Source of the DNA: Pyropia yezoensis
Lineage: Eukaryota; Rhodophyta; Bangiophyceae; Bangiales; Bangiaceae
Assembly: GCA_009829735.1 (NCBI GenBank)
Contig: CM020618.1
Location: forward strand, 31,224,894-31,288,893
Length of the DNA stretch: 64,000 bases
Direction: 5' to 3'
Shown here: positions 44,262 through 54,017 of the stretch, one piece after another
Layout of the letters: every line of letters begins with the position of its first letter
How positions within the stretch are numbered: position 1 is the stretch's first letter
Translations under genes and position numbers: made by a program
Notes under the pieces: generated by a model
Seen by the model: only the letters and a program-made list of their open reading frames with translations
What the model was told of the DNA's origin: nothing
Databases searched by the model: none

Positions 44262-46487
44262 ATGACCACCCTGGCGGGGTCCACTGCCCCCCCTTCGCCA
44301 TCCCCCATCCTCCTCCGCCCCGCCGTCGCCGCCCTCACCGCCGCCGCCGCCCGCCGCACCCCACCCCCCCCCCTGCTGGCGGTGGCCCCCCCCGGCGGCG
44401 GCGACGGCAGCGGTAGGGACGGCGGCGGCGGCAGCGGTGGTGGTGGCGGCGGTGGGGGCACCGCCGCGGTCCTTGCCGCCGCCGCTGCGGCTCTGCCGCC
44501 GCCCCTCACGGTGGCCCGGCTGCCAGCGGCCGCGGCGGTGGCGGCGCCGGGCGGGGCGGCGTGGACGACTGCCCTTGCCCGCTGCCGGTGGGTGGTGTCG
44601 ACGCGCGGGGGCGGGGGAGTGGCGGCGGAGGGCGGGTGGCTGGTGCTGGTGGAAGACGTGGACTGGCTGGGGGGGGAGGCCGCCGCCGCGCACGCCGCGG
44701 CGGTGGCAGACGTGGAGGGGCTGTTGGGGGTGGCGACGGCCGCCGCGGCGGCGGCGGCTGCGCGGGAGGGGGACGGCATCGGTGGCGGCGGGGGTGGCAC
44801 GGGGGGCGTCGGTGCCGGTGGGCTGAGTGGGGGTGAGGGTAGGGGCGGTGGCGGCGCCCCCGGCTGGGTGGTGCTGACCGCCGCCACCGAGGCGGGGGTG
44901 CCCCCCCGGCTGCGCCGCCCCTCAACGGGCCTGACCGCGGTGCGGCTGCCGCCACCGACCGGCGGGGACCGGCGGGAGTGGTTCCGCCGCCTCCTCACCC
45001 CCTCGGGGGGGGTGAGGGGGGACCCTGCCACCGACGACGACGCCGACTCTGCCGCCGCCGCCTCTGCTGCCTCTGCCGCCGATGTGGCCGCCGCCGACCT
45101 GGCCGCCGCGACGCCGGCGTATGGCTTCTCTACGTTGCGGCGGGTGCGCCTGGCCGCCGCTGCTGCGGCGGGTGCGCCCGCTGCAGCCGCGGTAGTGGCG
45201 GCAGCCGCGGCGTCGGCGGCGGCAGCGGCGACAGCGGCAGCGTCGGTGGGGACCCCGTCACCGCCAGTGCCCACGTGCCCCCCCGCACCCCCCCCCCCCC
45301 CGGCGCTGACCGCCGCGGGCCTGGCGGCGGCAGTTGCGGCGACCCCGCCCCAGGCGAGCACCCCACACCTGCACGTCGGCCCGTCCCCCGCGGCGGTGGG
45401 GGCGGCGGCCGGCGCGGCCGCTCCTACCCCCCTGGGCGGCTATGCCGCCGCGGCGGCCGCGCTCGCCGCCGCGCTCGCGGTGGGCGGCGCGCCTGCGGGG
45501 CCGGTGGCGGCGGCGGTGCCGCCGCCGCGGGGGGTGCTCCTCGTCGGCCCGCCGGGGGTGGGCAAGAGCACCCTCCTCGCCGCCGTTGCGCGCGGGGAGG
45601 TAGGGGGGGGGGCGGCGGCGGCCGGGGGGGCGGGTGCGGCGGCGGGGCGTGGCGCCGCGCGGTGCCTCAACTGGCTGTGGCTGTCGGCGTCCGCGCTGTA
45701 CGGCCGGTACCTGGGGGTGTCAGAGGCGCGCCTGCGGGGCGCCTTTGCGGCAGCGCGGGCGCTGGCGCCGGCTGTGCTGGTGGTGGAGGGGGTGGAGGCG
45801 GTGGCGGGCGCGCGGGGCGGCGGCCGTGGAGGGGGGGCGGGGGGGGGCGGCGGCGGCGGCGGCGGCGGCGCGTCGGTCGAGTCACGCGTCCTCGCCACGT
45901 TCCTTGCCGAGTTGGACGGCGTGTCGTCGGCGGCGGGTGGCGGCGGGGTGGTGGTGGTCGCCACCACCACCCGGTTGGGGGCGGTGGACGCGGCGGCGCG
46001 GCGGCCGGGGCGGCTGGGGGAGGTCATCCGCCTGCGGCTGCCGGGGTGGGCAGACCGGCGGGCCATCCTGGGCGTGCACTGGGGGGAAAACGCCACCGCC
46101 GGGGGGAGGGAGGCGGCGGGCCAAACAGAGGCGGAGGCGGAAGGGGGGGCGAGGGGGCAAGGGGGCGGGGACGACGGAGGGCGGACGGAAGCACCGCCGC
46201 AGGGGGACCACCCGCCCCGTCAGGCGGCCGGAGTGGCCGGGAAAGGGGGGCACATCCTCGACGCGGTGGCGAGCTGCACGCGCGGGTGGACGGGGGCGGA
46301 CCTTGCCGCACTGTGCGTGGCGGTGCGCTGCCGTGGAGGGGAGGGGGGCACCGTGCCCGCGGCCGTGTGGCGCGCCGAGGTGGACACGTGGTGGCGTCGT
46401 CGGGGGCTGCCGCCACCAGCGGGGACATGGACGGGGGGTCCATGGACGGGGGGTCCCGTCCAGGCTCACAGGGACACAGAAATTTAA
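44262..46487 (+). CDS. Divergent AAA-family protein (Cdc48/SPATA5-like architecture)
   Basis: 741 residues, single exon. The second ATPase domain has an intact P-loop (LLVGPPGVGKSTLL, about residue 426), the LYGRYLGVSEARLRGAF segment, a Walker B position reading VLVVEGVEAVAG (about 504) instead of the usual DE pair, a sensor-1-like VVVVATTTRL and RRPGRLGEVIRLRLPG (about 580). It ends with TRGWTGADLAALC. The first domain is only a trace: a P-loop-like LLAVAPPGGG near residue 40, a Walker B-like WLVLVEDVDWL (about 125) and VVLTAATEAGVPPRLRRP (about 200). So it resembles two-domain unfoldases of the Cdc48/SPATA5 group, but with poor prospects for ATP hydrolysis. Ala/Gly runs are long. It starts 213 bases after the tRNA-Pro gene. 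Confidence 0.75.
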   Translation: MTTLAGSTAPPSPSPILLRPAVAALTAAAARRTPPPPLLAVAPPGGGDGSGRDGGGGSGGGGGGGGTAAVLAAAAAALPPPLTVARLPAAAAVAAPGGAAWTTALARCRWVVSTRGGGGVAAEGGWLVLVEDVDWLGGEAAAAHAAAVADVEGLLGVATAAAAAAAAREGDGIGGGGGGTGGVGAGGLSGGEGRGGGGAPGWVVLTAATEAGVPPRLRRPSTGLTAVRLPPPTGGDRREWFRRLLTPSGGVRGDPATDDDADSAAAASAASAADVAAADLAAATPAYGFSTLRRVRLAAAAAAGAPAAAAVVAAAAASAAAAATAAASVGTPSPPVPTCPPAPPPPPALTAAGLAAAVAATPPQASTPHLHVGPSPAAVGAAAGAAAPTPLGGYAAAAAALAAALAVGGAPAGPVAAAVPPPRGVLLVGPPGVGKSTLLAAVARGEVGGGAAAAGGAGAAAGRGAARCLNWLWLSASALYGRYLGVSEARLRGAFAAARALAPAVLVVEGVEAVAGARGGGRGGGAGGGGGGGGGGASVESRVLATFLAELDGVSSAAGGGGVVVVATTTRLGAVDAAARRPGRLGEVIRLRLPGWADRRAILGVHWGENATAGGREAAGQTEAEAEGGARGQGGGDDGGRTEAPPQGDHPPRQAAGVAGKGGHILDAVASCTRGWTGADLAALCVAVRCRGGEGGTVPAAVWRAEVDTWWRRRGLPPPAGTWTGGPWTGGPVQAHRDTEI

Positions 46488-46610
46488 ATGGTTACACAGG
46501 TCCGTGGCAGTGTCTAGTGTATGCCCCCCATGGGGGTGCGGGGGGGGCGGCAGACGGCGTCAACGACGAGGGGGCGCCCGGCCGCGCCGCCGACATTCGC
46601 ACTCACTTGC

Positions 46611-46678
46611 GGCACGGCAGAAGGGCGGGCCAACACCGCCGCCCCGGCGGCGGTGTAGGCCCGCCCTTCTGCCGTGCC
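46611..46678. repeat. Near-perfect 31-bp hairpin between convergent genes
   Basis: Arms 46611-46641 and 46648-46678, beginning GGCACGGCAGAAGGGCGGGC, differ by a single base and enclose a 6-base loop. It sits in the 330-base gap between two 3' ends. Confidence 0.85.
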
Positions 46679-46813
46679 ACCACCGCCCGCAGCGGCGGCA
46701 CCGCGACAACGCGCGGGGGCGTAGCAACCCAAACTATGCACGAGCCACTCCTGCTTTCCTCCCTATCGGTCGTTCCCCCCTCCCCCCCTCCCCACCCCTC
46801 TACCCCCTCTCCA

Positions 46814-47707
46814 CTACTTGCGCAGCAGCAGCTGAAGGAGGAATGGCGCCGCCCCCCCTACCGCCGTGACCGTCGCCACTCCCACCGCCGCTGCTGCAAT
46901 GGCCGACCGCACAGGCGCAACGGCCGCGGCGGCCGCCTGCGACGCGAGCACCCGCGCGGCCAGCGCCGGGGACAGCGGCACCGCCAGGCCGCCCGGGACG
47001 GTTGACGCCAGCCGAGCCCGCGTCGCCGCCACCACCGCGCCGACCGCCAGGCGCGCAACGCCCCGCGCGACGCGGCCGCCAATGCCGCCGCCGCCACCAA
47101 TGCTACTGCCAACACTGCCGCTGCTGCCGTCGGCGGCGGCAGAGGCGGTGGCGGGCGCGCCCCCCGCCCCGCCCCCCACCGCCCCCACCGCCGACGCGTG
47201 CACGCGGTCGAGGGCGGCGCCGAGCGTCAGCCCCCCGCCGCCCGCCCCCCCCTCCCCCTCCCCCCCCCCCACAGCGGGGGCGCCCAGCACACGCCGCGAC
47301 GCGGCGGCAACGACCCGCGCGGCCCCCCCCGCGACGGCGCCCACGGTGGCGGCGGCGGCGGCCACGACCGCCGCCGACACGCCCGCGCCGGCACCCAGCG
47401 CCAGCAGGTAGGGCAGGGACAGCGCCAGCGCCAGCCGCGACACGGCCGTCGCGTTATCGACGCCGCGGCGGGCCGCCCAGTGGGCGAGCACCGCCCACGT
47501 GCCACCGCCGGCGGCGGTGCCGGCGGCGGCGTAGCGCGCGCCGGTGAGGAGCGACGGGACGGCAACGGAGCTGAGCGTGCCCCGCGCCTCACGGGGCATG
47601 TCGTCAGCGTCGGCGGCAGCGGCGGCAGAGGTAGAGGCGGTGGGGTGGGGTGGGGTGGGGGGGGGAACCCCGGGGGGTGGCCCCGCGGGGGGAAGGGGGG
47701 CGCTCAT
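46814..47707 (-). CDS. Ala-rich hydrophobic protein, unknown
   Basis: 297 residues from ATG 47707 (MSAPLPPAGPPPGVPPP). Not recognised. After a Pro-rich start come several hydrophobic, Ala/Val/Leu-rich segments (for example LALALSLPYLLALGAGAGVSA and VSAAVVAAAAATVGAVAGGA) that could be membrane helices. Gly-rich linkers separate them, and the protein ends FLLQLLLRK. The dibasic-like end and helices hint at an endomembrane or organelle membrane protein, but this is a guess. It faces the AAA gene tail to tail. Because of the base composition, antisense frames are also open here; this one is preferred for its codon pattern and clear start and end. Confidence 0.45.
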   Translation of the reverse strand: MSAPLPPAGPPPGVPPPTPPHPTASTSAAAAADADDMPREARGTLSSVAVPSLLTGARYAAAGTAAGGGTWAVLAHWAARRGVDNATAVSRLALALSLPYLLALGAGAGVSAAVVAAAAATVGAVAGGAARVVAAASRRVLGAPAVGGGEGEGGAGGGGLTLGAALDRVHASAVGAVGGGAGGAPATASAAADGSSGSVGSSIGGGGGIGGRVARGVARLAVGAVVAATRARLASTVPGGLAVPLSPALAARVLASQAAAAAVAPVRSAIAAAAVGVATVTAVGGAAPFLLQLLLRK

Positions 47708-50700
47708 GGGGAGCGTCGGCGGGAGCAAGGAAAGGAGAGAGAGATACAGACAAGAAGCAACAAGAGCAGGCCGCAGGGGGCGGAGGGCTCGGTGAAGTGG
47801 CAGACGCCAATGCCGAGGGGGCTGGAAGAGATGGGCTGTGGGACAGCGACGGCTGCCCCAGCGCGCGGCGACGCGGCCACGGGATGAGACCCCCCCTGGA
47901 AGTCACTGCCGCGAGGGTTTGGTCTCCGCGGGGACAAAGCGGGGCACCCGCTTCCACAGCGCCAGAGCCGCGGATGTTTGGTTGTCCCAGGTGAGCACTC
48001 GCCAGGTTGTCGATAGAGGTGTCGCTACCGCGGGCCTGTAAAGCTCTAATTGGGTGTTCAGGGAATCCAAGAGACTTGATTCGCACCAGAGCTACAGAAA
48101 CAGAGAATACATTCAACCGCCAGATATATTCACAATCCCCGAACCACGCTGCCGCGCCCTCCCCCCTCTTCTACGCTGTGCCCCTCCCAGTCGCTTTCCG
48201 TCTTCAATGAATGAGGAGCGGGACTAGAGATGCTGGGCCCGTAGGCCTGCGCCCGTCCCTGACTAAGCGTGCACAAGGCCGTCTCCCATTGGATTGCGAC
48301 CATGCAACGCGAACGGCGGGACCACAGAAGATCGCGAATCCAAATAGGGGACAGGTCGGGATATGACTAAAAATTAATTGATAGCCGTTGGGAGAGGGCG
48401 CCCAGTTGAGGGGGGGAGACACGAAAAAAGAGGCGCTTCCTGGGCGGGAGGGGACGACAATCTCGAGGGGGTGCTCCAGTATATGGGCAGCCGAGGAGAG
48501 ACGGGGGAAGCGACGCCCATCTCTGACCTTCCATCCAAAAGCAACAGCAACGCCAACACTACCCCATCACCTGCACCCACGTCACCAAAGCAGACATGAG
48601 ACGCATGTAATCGAGAAAGAACTTTCAGGAATCCGAGTTCTAACTGTCTGGCTAAAGGCAAGAGTCCGACTGTGAGTCGTCCAAATGTACCCTCGAGATG
48701 GGGCTTAATCCACCAATTGCTCCGTATAATGCCCTATAACTGTGTAGAGTGCTACATGAGACTCGTCCAGAGCTGCTGAGCGTACGGACAGGAGATCCGG
48801 TAGCAGCTGTGGCCAGGGCTGTGCATACATTGCGACCCTTTTCGCCGGGGGCGCGGGGCCTCGGCGACTAAAAGCGCCCAATGTGCGCCCCTGAATTCCG
48901 TCATCGCGCCCTGTGTGAGAGAAAGGGTGATTTTGTTGCTACCCAGCCTACCTGCCCGCTGTCCCTCTCCCTCGTCTACTCATAAATAAACTAGCCCGAC
49001 CGTGAACGGCCCTGCTGTCCAGCCCTTCGTGCCTGCCCATGCGCATACCGCGCCCGTGATGATCGGCCCGAGCGTGACATGGGTTGCCCACGATCGACGG
49101 TGCCAGGACGGCCCACCGTTATGGCACCGTTGTTAGTGGCACCGTGCCAATCCGGGATCAATCCCGACATCCGCATTCACACTGTGAGCGCCCATGGAGC
49201 CCCCCCATATTCACACGAGTTTGAGCGGTAGTCCCCCGAATTCAATAAAGCTTGACTGTTTTTTTGCACGAACCGTCCCGTGTCTATTCCTCGTTGGCGT
49301 ACCAAGGCCTTTTTGGCCTCCGCAATGTACAACGCCGTGCTCCCCATCGCGTGCAAAAGGACCGTGAGCTTCACCTTTGGGACGATCGCTCCGCTCTGCA
49401 CGCTGCCCGAGCCCGGTGTGAGCGGTAACGGACTGGATCAGAACTGACAACAGAGGGCTATGAGCTCAACTGGCGTCAGAGCAGGTGGCGCGCTTCGGTG
49501 TCAACACCGCGCACATCCGCATTGTCATCACGATCCTCAACGTCAGCAGCTTCGCCGTCCCCGTCCTCTTACAATACAAACAGCTCGCAGCGTAACGTTG
49601 ACCTAATGCTTCCAAAGCGCCATTGAGACCGCTCTGAACCACCTTTCTCTTCACCCCTCCCTTTGTTCTCGAGTCCATTAAGAGATTCCTCAAGCGCATC
49701 ACTCCGCACGGTCCCCCGACCTCTGGCGCCTCGTGCGGCTCCCAGACCGTTTCCTTGGCACCGCGTGGGGCTACGGGGCATGATCACAAGCTGGCCGCTT
49801 CATGTGCCGCTCATTGAAGTACCACACATGATGATTGGACACTTCAACTGTAATGCAAAACTGATCGCGCTAAATCGCGCCTTCGGAGACAGGGCGTGAT
49901 GATTTGGTCCCTTCTTGGTGACCCCACTTGTAATGCATGCAAAATGCGACCTTCTCGAGCGAAGAAGTTGGGATGATTAAAATAATTCTATCCATGATTG
50001 TGGCAGTATTGGCAGAAATCGTATCAGACTCACGGCCTGCTACCGACCGCGGATCTGTGTAGATGGGGCAGCCGACGTCCGTGCACGCCCCAGACACAGC
50101 AATCCAAGAGTCCTTCTTCTTCGTCGTTCAATGTCTCTCCCCTCGCAATCGTCCCCTCGACGCGCTGTGCCCGCCCTCATGTAGGGCCGGCGCAGCCCCC
50201 CACGCCAGGGCACGCACACGGGCCCGCACGGGCACCCCCCCCCACGCATGGCCCCCCTCAGGCATGTGGGCGCGCACACACACTCACGGGCCAAGCCCCC
50301 CCCTCGTGCACGCACAAAAAACGCAGGTGCGCGCACGCAACGGGCCTGGGATACGCACGGGCGACACCCTCCACACACGTCGACAACAGGCCAGCAGGGG
50401 CACGGCCAGCACACCGTCGACGCAGGGAATCTCGCCCCGGAGGCGCCAATCAGCCACCCCCGCGTGACAGGCAATTACCGACGTCGTGCAATCTCGGCCA
50501 ATCATTGGCCATCATCGGACAGCCCATAGCCGCGGCCGCAAGCACACTGCAGCCACGTTGGAATCAGCCACAATGATCGCGACCTGTTCGCGCCTTCGCA
50601 ACGCCCAAATCACTCCCTCCAAAGAGAGATTCGCATGCACTTCATGAAATTCATCGCGCACTTTGCTGTCAAGTAGCATATTACTGGTCGGCTGCATCCG

Positions 50701-52296
50701 GCTCAATCAATGGCTGCGACACTCTTGCATCGCACTGTCGCCCTGATCCATTTTTTTATATCAATGTAGCCCTTAGCCAAGCGCGAGAGGGGCTGATAGC
50801 GAAGCTTTTTCGGATCAGAGCTGGAACGTTCAGATCCCCTCCCCTGTTGCTCCCCTGGCCATGTTGCCCCTCCCGCCATGCCCTCCCCCAGCACTTTTCC
50901 CGAGCGTCAGAACACCGCCGGCAGAACAGTCGGATGCGTCGCGCTGCAGGGGGCACACGTCGGCGCCGCCTGTCAGGAGGGGGATTGCGGAGGTGAGAGA
51001 GGGGAAGCGGGGGGGTGCGGCTCAAACGTGAACGCACAGCCGCGTGCTGCGCGGCGCACCTCGGGCACGAGCACGAGGGCACCCGTGCACGCAGCCTCCC
51101 TGCACACCAGTTTCATAGAGAGTCCGGGGCGCCAGCACAGGTCACGCCCAGTTAAGGTGTGCATTAGGCTTTTATTACACCAACGTTTTCGAAGAAAAGT
51201 GGAGCTCTCTCACTGATTCACAGCCAATTGGGGACCAGAGTCGTGTCCCCAATTGTGTCCCCACGCCACAGGGCCCATCAGGGGGGGCTCGCGCAGCAGC
51301 ACCCAGGTGTCCGTGATGCAGAAGTCCGCAGCCTCTGCGCGCGTCTCTCTGTGGGGACCGCACGCCCCCAGGTCGCTCACCAACGCCCCCGGCCCCCTAT
51401 CCACCGCTCTTGGAAGTTGCTCGACCACGTGGTAGTGATGAGTGAGGTTGTGGTTTTTTTTTTATGTCTAGCACTCTCGAGGAGGCGTGGATGGCGAGCG
51501 TGGGCGGCGACGATGCGTTGCGGTATGGAGGTCGGGGGTTGGCTCCGTAAAAGGATGAAGACACTTTGTGATGCGAGGAGCGACTTCCGGGCAGGTCGTG
51601 TTGACTAATGGATTCTTGCCATGAACACATTCCCATTCCTTTCGATCTCCTCTGCGTCAGACAGGCGCAACGAGGGGGGCCAGTCTACACGTGTACATTC
51701 TTCACCGGTTCATGCGTGCTTTGGGCTTGATAGGCGGAAAGAAACTGACACCATGTCATCGAGCCAATGCGGATCAAGAATTGCGGCGCCCCTCCTCAGA
51801 ATTGATTGAGCTCAGACAACCAGGAGTGCAGGTGGCCCGTGAAAACCCTTCTGCACGGAAAACGCCATTTTATCTAGGTGTGAGGTGCACAGCGCTTTTG
51901 CATGGCGGGCATCCGCGAGGATTCGGAGGACGCTGTGGGACTCTGGGGGCAGAACGCAGACACCATCTGCTGCAGCTGCCACAGCCATCTGGCCAGCTGG
52001 CTGCTAGCAGCCAGCTCACGCCCAGCGCTGGACAGAGACACAAACAGGCATTTGGGTCCAGACTGGCAGAGAGGTATAATAACTGCCATACACCATCAGA
52101 AGCGCTGTGAGCTACTCTTTTCTAAGCGCATTTTGTCCTTCTTTTATCCGGTGCTTCACGCTGCTTATTGGGGTGGTAAGCCAGAAGTCCGGGCAAGTGC
52201 CCTATCCTAACCTGGCGTGCGCAGATCTGAGGCCGCTCGGTTTCTGCTCCTATACTTTCTCAGGAAGGTCATACAAGTGCATGTATTTCATATCCA

Positions 52297-52395
52297 GAAC
52301 CGCACAGTTTGGGCCACATTTGTTGACTATTCATCACCCAATTTTAAGAGAACCGCACATTTCGGACCACATTCGTCGATTATCCATCACCCAAT
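52297..52395. repeat. Two diverged 46-bp direct repeats
   Basis: Copies at 52297-52342 and 52350-52395 both start GAACCGCACA and end CATCACCCAAT; each ends in a CCAAT box. Confidence 0.8.
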
Positions 52396-52627
52396 CACAA
52401 GGGGCTGCATCAGAACATGCGGCTGAGCGCTATTCAACCTTCATCGGAGCGACACGGCAGGTGACCAATCAGCGTCCCTGTTGGCGTCACGCGGAGAGCG
52501 ACTGTGAGCCACGAATTATTCTGAAGGCTGTCCTGTCCGTATAGAGCTTCGCTAATAATATACCGGCCTACATGGGGACAACAGCATTACCAAGCACAGT
52601 GGATCTGTGCTGGTTAGGTACCTGCTA

Positions 52628-53077
52628 TTGCAGTTTTCCGAATTTTGTCCCATGTGGACAAGAGCAAGAGCAAGTGTACAAGAGCAAGGGCCAATCGCAT
52701 GCTCGCAGCAGAGGGCTTACCAATGGCGTGCTGCAACACGTCTGTCGGAAGAACCTGATGATTGGCTATGGCCACAACTGCTCTCGCAACGAACGCTGGT
52801 TGGTCAAAACACTCTTGTTTTTTCATCGAATCTCGCCGGTTGGCCGTTTATCTCAGGTCATTTTGTCAAGAACAGTGCGAAGCGCTCAGCCGGTGCTTGT
52901 TCTGCCCTCGAAGTGGTCAGAAATCTCGAGAGAGCCCCCGATCACACTGTTCGTACAACAACGGACCCTCATGCAGAGCAGTCATTGGCCAGAGAGGCAG
53001 CATCTGAGTCATATCATTGGTCCAACACAGTTTGCTCTTGCTCTTGTCCACATGGGACAAAATTGGGAGAACTGCAA
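52628..53077. mobile_element. 450-bp MITE with long inverted ends
   Basis: The left end TTGCAGTTTTCCGAATTTTG and the right end (other strand) TTGCAGTTCTCCCAATTTTG continue in near-identity for about 46 bases, through TCCCATGTGGACAAGAGC. TA flanks each side (52626-52627, 53078-53079). No transposase is encoded. Confidence 0.78.
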
Positions 53078-53414
53078 TATTGTGGCCAGCGTGTGACTGC
53101 CCTCCTGCAGCTCTTCGTGTCCTTCATAGCGTTGAACGTCACCGCTTCGAGGTGATACTCATGCGTGCGTACATGCGCCTTCTATTCGCCGTTGCCGTGG
53201 TGCTCATGTGTTCACACGCTACAGCTCATGAGCGAATATGCAGCAAGCACGAGCGAGACGATGCTCATGTCTCGTGTCCTCCGATCTTTGCGACGCTAGG
53301 AAAAGTGCAAAAACTCAACGGTTCTACAGTCTACTGCACGTAACTGTTCTCACAGGAGCTCGGCAGCCGACATTCGCTCTACATCTCAACTCTGCACCAC
53401 GATCTACGCTGTAC

Positions 53415-54017
53415 TCAGCGCGTGTACCAGTGAGCCCACACCAGCAATGTTCCTTGCAGCGGCAAACGAGCCAGCGCCGCGGTACGGCTGACCCCGAGCC
53501 GTGCCCGACATCTGCCGTCCAACGCCATGTAGAGGTTCGCAGGGAAGATGGCCACCAAAGTCGCAACCATCACCCAGGCCGCCGTCAACTTCGCTTGCGT
53601 CGCAGTGCCTCCTCCGACGATGATAGCCACTCCGAGCGCTACACCGGACACCAGCACGACGACGCCCGACACAGCCACCACCAACGCCGGAGCCGGGATG
53701 GCCGGAGGGATCATAGCGACATAGAAGGGCACGAGCGGGGGTGCGAAGTGGGCGGCGCCACCCATGGTCATGAGCACGCTCAGGAACACGCCGAGACCTG
53801 TCTTGACCCGAGGCTGGCTCTCCCCGACCGAAGCTCGCACCATAGTTGCCACGATAGAAAGCAGCAAAAGGGTCGAGCCCCAAACAAGCACCAGCAGGCG
53901 GAGAAAGATGCCGCTCCGGGGTGTTGAAGCAGAGGAGCCATTCATGGCGTCCGCGACGAAAGCGAGCCGCAAAAGGGGAGCGGGGAGGATTGAGGATGAA
54001 AGAGTTGGCGAGTGCAT
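53415..54017 (-). CDS. DoxX-like integral membrane protein
   Basis: 200 residues from ATG 54017 (or 174 from ATG 53945). Four hydrophobic helices are visible: FLRLLVLVWGSTLLLLSIVA, GLGVFLSVLMTMGGAAHF, PAPALVVAVSGVVVLVSGVA and AAWVMVATLVAIFPANLYMA. The segments GGAAHFAPPLVPFYVAMIPP and FPANLYMAL match the DoxX-like family pattern (GxxHF ... P..P ... PANxyma). These proteins occur widely in bacteria; roles include redox-associated membrane complexes, but none can be assigned here. It is the only gene found in a 12-kb gene-poor stretch, which raises the possibility of transfer. Single exon, intact. Confidence 0.75.
   Translation of the reverse strand: MHSPTLSSSILPAPLLRLAFVADAMNGSSASTPRSGIFLRLLVLVWGSTLLLLSIVATMVRASVGESQPRVKTGLGVFLSVLMTMGGAAHFAPPLVPFYVAMIPPAIPAPALVVAVSGVVVLVSGVALGVAIIVGGGTATQAKLTAAWVMVATLVAIFPANLYMALDGRCRARLGVSRTAALARLPLQGTLLVWAHWYTR

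Larger units (their letters stand above)
47708..53414. other. Gene-poor, less GC-rich region
   Basis: About 5.7 kb with no supported gene. Base composition drops compared with the genes before it, and open frames are short. It holds a pair of 46-bp repeats (52297-52395), a MITE-like element (52628-53077) and a GC-rich island around 50150-50450. Several CCAAT/ATTGG words lie near 52390-53040. Confidence 0.5.
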
